In this document: positions 1-3,671 of the stretch, in pieces | How the letters are laid out: the number at the start of each line of letters is the position of its first letter | Numbering within the stretch: position 1 is the first letter of the stretch | Source of the DNA: JBHEPS01 sp046261635 | Lineage (GTDB): Bacteria; Acidobacteriota; Thermoanaerobaculia; Gp7-AA8 | Reading direction: 5' to 3' | Length of the DNA: 6,198 nt | Assembly: GCA_046261635.1 (NCBI GenBank) | Contig: JBHEOL010000285.1 | Span: forward strand, 1-6,198 | Position numbers and translations under genes: made by a program | Notes under the pieces: model-generated | What the model was told of the DNA's origin: nothing | The model's database searches: none | The model's input: only the letters and a program-made list of their open reading frames with translations

Positions 1-774
1 GATTCCGACCATTCCCGCGAGAGCTCCCGAAAGCGTCATCGCGAGGATGATCTGCCTGCCGGTCCGGATGCCGCCGTACTCGGCAGCCGCCGGGTTCGCT
101 CCGGTCGCGCGGATCTCGTATCCCCATCTGGTTTTCCAGAGGAAGACCCAGACCGCGGCGCAGGCGAGGAGGGCGAGAAAGAAGGCGATGCTCAGCGGAA
201 TCCTGGTGGGCAGCCCGGGGATGAACTCGCCGAGGCGGGTGATGTGCCCCCCCTCGCCGATCTCGCGGGTCTGCATGATCGCGTCGCCCGGCTCCCGATA
301 GTGGTATTGGACGAAGTAATTCGTCAGGGCGATGGCGATGAAGTTCAGCATGATGGTGTTGATCACCTCATGCGCGCCGAATCGCGCCTTCAGGTAGCCG
401 GGGATCGCTCCCCACAGCCCGCCGGCGAACATCGCAGCGATCATCGCGGCCGGAATCAGCGCCCATCCCGGCCACCCCGCGAACGTGATGCCGACCCAGG
501 CGGCGGCGAAGGCTCCCATGTAGAGCTGCCCTTCGGCGCCGATGTTCAGCAGTCCCGCATGAAGCGCGAGCGCGACGGCGAGGCCGGTGAAGATCAGAGG
601 CGTCGCGTAGAACAGCGTGTAACCGATCCCGTCGGGCCATGAGATGGCGCTCCCGATGAGGAGGGCGTAGGTCTCGATCGGATCGTCGCCGATCAGAAGA
701 ACGATGACGGCGCCCAGAAGGAATGCCGCCGCGATCGCGGCGGCGGGCATGGCGAGTGGCCGGAGAATCTTCAA
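1..774 (-). CDS. BMP-type ABC transporter permease, first subunit (3' end outside window)
   Basis: Inner-membrane permease of a BMP-type (probably nucleoside) ABC importer. The frame is open for 258 codons and leaves the window without a stop; family members are usually about 350 residues, so roughly the last quarter is missing. Hydrophobic segments lie near residues 8-28, 57-72, 81-100, 104-125, 138-156, 194-213 and 240-258. Family motifs of the branched-chain/ribose/nucleoside permease group are visible: NIGAEGQLYMGAF (77-89), EVINTIMLN (136-144) and RATGANPAAAEYGGI (222-236); EVxTIMLN is typical of BmpC/YufP-like subunits. I chose the TTG at 774 because GGGAGG lies 8 bases upstream and the start overlaps the ATPase stop by four bases. 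An ATG at 750 is possible but has no Shine-Dalgarno sequence. A partner permease would be expected to the left of position 1. Family assignment is firm; substrate is inferred. Confidence 0.92.
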   Translation of the reverse strand, partial: MKILRPLAMPAAAIAAAFLLGAVIVLLIGDDPIETYALLIGSAISWPDGIGYTLFYATPLIFTGLAVALALHAGLLNIGAEGQLYMGAFAAAWVGITFAGWPGWALIPAAMIAAMFAGGLWGAIPGYLKARFGAHEVINTIMLNFIAIALTNYFVQYHYREPGDAIMQTREIGEGGHITRLGEFIPGLPTRIPLSIAFFLALLACAAVWVFLWKTRWGYEIRATGANPAAAEYGGIRTGRQIILAMTLSGALAGMVGI

Positions 775-2288
775 GCGCTCGCCCTCCCGCGGCTGGTCAT
801 CATGAGGCCGAGCGTGGCGACCGGCGTGGTGCGCGGATCGACCTCTCCGACGATCTCTCCTTCACGGATCACCAGGAGCCGGTCGGCGAGAGAGGTCACC
901 TCCTCGAGCTCGGCCGAGACCAGGAGGATGGCGCAGCCTGCGTCCCTCATCTCGATCAGTTTCCCGTGGATGAACTCGATCGCCCCGATGTCGACGCCCC
1001 GGGTCGGCTGGGAGACGAGCAGCACCCTGGGGCCACCTTCGAGCTCCCGTCCGATGACGAGCTTCTGCTGATTCCCGCCGGAGAGCGAGCGGGCGGCAAG
1101 CTCCGGCAGGGGGGGGCGAACGTCGAAATCGCGGATGATCGCCTCGGCCCTTTGCCGCACCGCGTCTCCATCGAGAAAGACCCCTCCGCGGTTGAGCGCC
1201 GGGCTCGCCTGAACGCCGAGAATCGAGTTCTCCTCGAGGTCGAAGTCGAGCAGCAGCCCCCGCCGGTGCCGGTCCTCGGGGACGTGTGTCATTCCGAGCT
1301 CGCGGCGCTGCCTGGGCGAGAGGCGGGAGATCTCGACGCCACCGAGCTCGATCGATCCCGACACCGCGCCAGGCGGAGTCAGGCCCGCGATCGCTTCGAT
1401 CAGCTCCGTCTGTCCGTTTCCTTCGACACCGGCGATTCCGACGATCTCCCCTGCTCTCACCTCGAGCGAGACGCCCCGAAGGCGGTCCGCTCCGTCGGCT
1501 CCTCCTCGCACTCTCAGATCGCGCACCGCGAGCACGACATCGACCGGATGAGCCTCGGTCTTCTCGACCCGCAGCAGCACTTCGCGTCCGACCATCAGCC
1601 GCGCCAGCTCCCGCGCGCTCGTCTCGCGCGTGAATCGATGCCCGACGACTTTCCCGTCGCGCATCACCGTCACCTCGTCCGAGATCGCCAGGACCTCGGA
1701 GAGTTTGTGCGTGATCATGACGATCGACTTTCCACTCTCCCGCATCGAGGAGAGGATCGCAAACAGTTCTTCGATTTCCTGGGGGGTCAGCACGGCCGTC
1801 GGCTCGTCGAGAATGAGGATTGCGGCGTCGCGATAGAGCGCCTTGAGCAGCTCGACCCGTTGCTGCTGGCCGACCGAGAGCTCCTCGATGCGCGCATCGG
1901 GATCGATCGCCAGGCCGAAGTCCGCCGACAGCTTCCGGATCCGCTCGGCCGCGGCACCGAATGCGACCGCGATTCCGCCGGGCTCCGCCCCGAGAATGAT
2001 GTTCTCCGTCACGGTCATGTTCTCGACGAGCATGAAGTGCTGGTGAACCATGCCGATGCCGGCGGCGATGGCGTCGTGGGGGCTGCGGAAGGCGACTTCC
2101 CTCCCGTCGACCGCAATCGTTCCCGCATCGGGGCGATAGAAACCGTAGGCGATCCGCATCGCGGTCGACTTCCCCGCTCCGTTCTCGCCGACGATCGCGT
2201 GAATCGCACCGGGACGGATCGTGAGCGTGACGGCGTCGTTGGCGAGCACGGTGCCGAAACGTCTCGAGATCTCTCGCAGCTCCAGCAT
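771..2288 (-). CDS. BMP-type (nucleoside-like) ABC importer ATPase with two fused nucleotide-binding domains
   Basis: Cytoplasmic energy-coupling subunit of 505 residues, the normal size for RbsA/YufO/NupB-type proteins that carry two ATPase domains in one chain. Domain 1 is canonical: Walker A GENGAGKST (34-42), Q-loop Gln83 in VHQHF, signature LSVGQQQR (137-144), Walker B ILILDEPTA (157-165) with Glu162, and switch His194. Domain 2 is degenerate: its P-loop GVEGNGQTE (287-295) lacks Lys, its signature LSGGNQQK (402-409) is intact, its Walker B LLVSQPTRGVD has Gln427 where the catalytic Glu would be, and Ser458 replaces the switch His. This asymmetry is usual for the family, so one site probably hydrolyses ATP. 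ATG at 2288 shares one base with the binding-protein stop, and GGGAG lies 10 bases upstream. Upstream in the same frame is only read-through of the binding-protein gene. Substrate specificity is inferred from the neighbouring BMP protein. Confidence 0.96.
   Translation of the reverse strand: MLELREISRRFGTVLANDAVTLTIRPGAIHAIVGENGAGKSTAMRIAYGFYRPDAGTIAVDGREVAFRSPHDAIAAGIGMVHQHFMLVENMTVTENIILGAEPGGIAVAFGAAAERIRKLSADFGLAIDPDARIEELSVGQQQRVELLKALYRDAAILILDEPTAVLTPQEIEELFAILSSMRESGKSIVMITHKLSEVLAISDEVTVMRDGKVVGHRFTRETSARELARLMVGREVLLRVEKTEAHPVDVVLAVRDLRVRGGADGADRLRGVSLEVRAGEIVGIAGVEGNGQTELIEAIAGLTPPGAVSGSIELGGVEISRLSPRQRRELGMTHVPEDRHRRGLLLDFDLEENSILGVQASPALNRGGVFLDGDAVRQRAEAIIRDFDVRPPLPELAARSLSGGNQQKLVIGRELEGGPRVLLVSQPTRGVDIGAIEFIHGKLIEMRDAGCAILLVSAELEEVTSLADRLLVIREGEIVGEVDPRTTPVATLGLMMTSRGRASA
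783..788 (-). promoter_or_regulatory. Ribosome binding site deciding a TTG start for the permease
   Basis: GGGAGG on the minus strand lies inside the last codons of the ATPase gene and 8 bases before TTG at 774. That TTG shares four bases (TTGA) with the ATPase stop. The arrangement supports TTG over the ATG at 750 and suggests translational coupling of ATPase and permease. Confidence 0.6.
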
Positions 2289-3316
2289 CAGGCGCCCGCT
2301 CCCTGCGCCATGTAATCGGTCACCTCGATCTCGCCCGCGATGATCTTTCGCTTCGCATCCTCGACCTCCCGGATGACTTCCTCCGGGATCATGTGGCGGT
2401 TGTGCTCGTCCATCGCGTATCCGACCCCGTCGTTCTCGAGCCCGTAGACGTGAATGCCGCCCTGAAACTCGTTCGCGATCTTGTCCTCGACGATCTGGTA
2501 GACGGCATTGTCGATCCGCTTGACCATGCTCGTCAGCACGTAGCCCGGCTTGACCCAGTTCTGATTCGAGTCGACGCCGATCACCAGCCGGTCGTACTGC
2601 TCCGCCGCGTCGAACGCGCCGAGCCCGGAGTTGCCCGCCGCCGTGAAGATGACGTCGGCGCCCTTCCGGATCTGCGCGATCGCCAGCTCTTTCCCCTGGC
2701 CCGGGTTGTTCCACGCCGCGTCGGTCACGCCGACGTAGTTGTCGATCACCCGGATGTCGGGGTTCACGCTGCGGGCACCTTCTTCGAATCCGAGCTCGAA
2801 CTTGCGGATCAGAGGGATGTCCATGCCGCCGATGAACCCGAGCGTTCCGGTCTCCGAGACGCGGGCCGCGATCATCCCGACCAGGAAGGAGCCCTGATGC
2901 TCCTTGAAGATGAGCGAGGCGACGTTGGGAAGATCGATGACCCCGTCGATGATGGCGAAGTTGATCTCGGGATAGTCGCGCGCCACGCTCTCCATGATCG
3001 GAGTCTGCGCGAAGCCGACCCCGATGATCAGGTCGTAGCCACGCTCGGCGAAAGCGCGCATCGCCGGCTCGATGGAGGTCGGGTCGCCCGGCTCGACGTC
3101 GCGCAGGACGATCGGCAGCTCGGCGGCAGCCCGCTTGACCCCCTCCCACGCGGCGGCGTTGAACGACCGATCGTCCTTCCCACCGATGTCGAAGACGATC
3201 CCGACATGGATCTTCCCGTCGTCGGCCGGGCCCGCTCCCCGAGGATCACAGGAGAGAAGCGGAGTCATCAGCGCCACTACTGCCAGCGCGGCAAACAGGC
3301 GCCGGTTGGTCGTCAC
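2288..3316 (-). CDS. BMP/PnrA-family substrate-binding lipoprotein (probable nucleoside binder)
   Basis: Extracytoplasmic binding protein of 342 residues, first gene of the importer operon. A signal peptide (Arg5-Arg6, hydrophobic residues 7-21) ends in lipobox LLSC with Cys23 as the lipidated residue. Asp24 follows, which under the E. coli Lol rule favours retention in the inner membrane beside the permease. BMP-family signatures are clear: FDIGGKDDRSFN (42-53), PNVASLIFKEHQGSFLVGM (130-148), GFIGGMDIPLIRKF (160-173), AAGNSGLGAFDAA (226-238) and VIGVDSNQN (245-253). Characterised relatives (PnrA/TmpC, BmpA, Lactococcus BmpA) bind purine or broader nucleosides; specificity here is inferred. 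The start is GTG at 3316, with GAGGAG five bases upstream and a complete signal peptide directly after it. The stop TGA overlaps the ATPase ATG by one base, which implies co-transcription and coupled translation. Confidence 0.96.
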   Translation of the reverse strand: MTTNRRLFAALAVVALMTPLLSCDPRGAGPADDGKIHVGIVFDIGGKDDRSFNAAAWEGVKRAAAELPIVLRDVEPGDPTSIEPAMRAFAERGYDLIIGVGFAQTPIMESVARDYPEINFAIIDGVIDLPNVASLIFKEHQGSFLVGMIAARVSETGTLGFIGGMDIPLIRKFELGFEEGARSVNPDIRVIDNYVGVTDAAWNNPGQGKELAIAQIRKGADVIFTAAGNSGLGAFDAAEQYDRLVIGVDSNQNWVKPGYVLTSMVKRIDNAVYQIVEDKIANEFQGGIHVYGLENDGVGYAMDEHNRHMIPEEVIREVEDAKRKIIAGEIEVTDYMAQGAGA

Positions 3317-3336
3317 AGGGTCTCCTCGAGTCTCAT
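3313..3336 (-). other. Possible seven-codon leader ORF overlapping the operon's GTG start
   Basis: An ATG at 3336 opens a frame reading MRLEETL and stopping at TGA 3315-3313. The stop overlaps the GTG of the binding protein (sequence GTGA). The Shine-Dalgarno sequence of the main gene lies inside this tiny ORF. I see no convincing ribosome binding site for the leader itself, so it may be coincidence; if translated, it would couple to or compete with the main start. No attenuator-like run of a single amino acid is present. Confidence 0.15.
3322..3327 (-). promoter_or_regulatory. Ribosome binding site for the GTG start of the binding protein
   Basis: GAGGAG on the minus strand ends five bases before GTG at 3316. 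It is the strongest Shine-Dalgarno match near the head of the transporter operon. It fixes the rare GTG start, since the next in-frame ATG (codon 17) would cut off most of the signal peptide. Confidence 0.65.
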
Positions 3337-3411
3337 GCGGAATCGCCCGCGAATCGTTGCAGAATCATCGGGAAACCGCAAGGCGGAAAGCAGAGAAGAA
3401 AAGGCAGAAGT

Positions 3412-3444
3412 CAGAAGGCAGAAGGCAGAAGTAAAGGCAAAGGC
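3412..3444 (+). repeat. Left 33-base arm of the inverted repeat
   Basis: Three CAGAAG-type units in tandem, then TAAAGGCAAAGGC. It is perfectly complementary to 3601-3633. Just outside it, 3401-3411 continues with one more related unit (GGCAGAAGT). Confidence 0.9.
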
Positions 3445-3455
3445 AACTCCGTGGG

Positions 3456-3526
3456 GTCATCCTGAGGAAGCGCCGCTTCGAGGGTGGCTTCACGAAAACC
3501 GCGAGCGCGACCGAAGGATCTCAGAA
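3456..3526. repeat. Possible palindromic dispersed repeat inside the spacer
   Basis: This part of the spacer opens with GTCATCCTGAGGAAGCG and closes with CGAAGGATCTCAG, so its ends are loosely inverted (ATCCT against AGGAT, CTGAG against CTCAG). Next to its left end is a short palindrome, GAAGCG and CGCTTC around one central base (3467-3479). From memory, sequences of the form TCATCCTGAG...GAAGGATCT recur in intergenic regions of several bacterial phyla. I cannot verify that here, so membership in such a family is inference. Confidence 0.4.
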
Positions 3527-3598
3527 TGGCAGGATCCCGCCACCTGCGCGTTTCCCCGCCCCGGCCAATACGCTATTTTCGCATCCGGAGATCCTTCG
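3512..3598. repeat. Nested 11-base inverted repeat in the spacer
   Basis: CGAAGGATCTC at 3512-3522 is the exact reverse complement of GAGATCCTTCG at 3588-3598, with 65 bases between. The right copy ends two bases before the right 33-base arm. It could add an inner stem to the large hairpin, or mark the edge of a second repeat copy. Confidence 0.6.
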
Positions 3599-3600
3599 CC

Positions 3601-3633
3601 GCCTTTGCCTTTACTTCTGCCTTCTGCCTTCTG
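3601..3633 (-). repeat. Right 33-base arm of the inverted repeat
   Basis: Exact reverse complement of 3412-3444. It is followed outward by further CTTCTGC and CTTCTGA units (about 3645-3668) that run up to the stop codon of the modular-protein gene. Confidence 0.9.
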
Positions 3634-3671
3634 CCTTGGTTTCTCTTCTGCCTTCTGACTTCTGACTTGCC

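Larger units (their letters stand above)
3317..3671. other. 355-base intergenic region between the modular protein gene and the transporter operon
   Basis: No protein-coding frame here looks real: the open frames through it on the plus strand are antisense extensions of flanking genes and have heptamer-repeat composition. The region holds the large inverted repeat, its spacer, the leader of the transporter operon and presumably that operon's promoter. I could not identify a convincing promoter. The best minus-strand candidate is TTGCGG, 17 bases, then AACGAT, between the left repeat arm and the ribosome binding site; its -10 is weak. No rho-independent terminator with a compact stem and clean T-run is visible. 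Because the repeat begins directly after the TAA of the upstream gene, any transcript leaving that gene would contain it. Confidence 0.6.
3391..3671. repeat. Heptamer-based long inverted repeat element with two perfect 33-base arms
   Basis: Both sides are built from variants of a seven-base unit, CAGAAGG or CAGAAGT (plus-strand orientation on the left, complement on the right). The left arm 3412-3444 is the exact reverse complement of the right arm 3601-3633, 33 of 33 bases. Each arm holds three tandem units followed by TAAAGGCAAAGGC. Looser heptamer sequence extends outward on both sides, left to about 3391 and right to 3671, where it abuts the TAA of the upstream gene. The spacer is 156 bases. 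There is no transposase and no evident target-site duplication. It could be a dispersed short-tandem-repeat element, a non-autonomous palindromic element, or a long hairpin in RNA separating the two transcription units. Confidence 0.85.

Noticed and set aside
368..640. Minus-strand 90-codon frame inside the permease region
   Set aside because: It is out of frame with the permease, whose frame is open across the whole region and carries membrane segments and family motifs.
723..2315. Long plus-strand open frame of 530 codons
   Set aside because: It lies antisense to the ATPase gene, whose motifs are unambiguous. Its product is rich in Arg, Asp and Glu with no recognisable domain, as expected from the complement of a GC-rich gene.
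2289..3149. Upstream extension of the ATPase reading frame
   Set aside because: The frame stays open upstream of ATG 2288, but its translation there is a shifted reading of the binding-protein gene, Arg-rich and without family similarity. Homology to ABC ATPases begins at MLELREISRRFG.
3350..3390. Sigma-70 promoter TTGCGG / AACGAT upstream of the transporter operon
   Set aside because: The 17-base spacing is right, but the -10 box is a poor match and the region is GC-rich, so I did not list it as a feature of its own.
2393..3658. Plus-strand open frame of 421 codons
   Set aside because: It is antisense to the BMP-family lipoprotein gene and then runs through the heptamer repeat, where the translated sequence is repetitive. 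It has no domain signature.
3391..3671. CRISPR array
   Set aside because: The repeat units are seven bases with no spacers between them, and the two blocks are inverted rather than direct. No cas gene is present.
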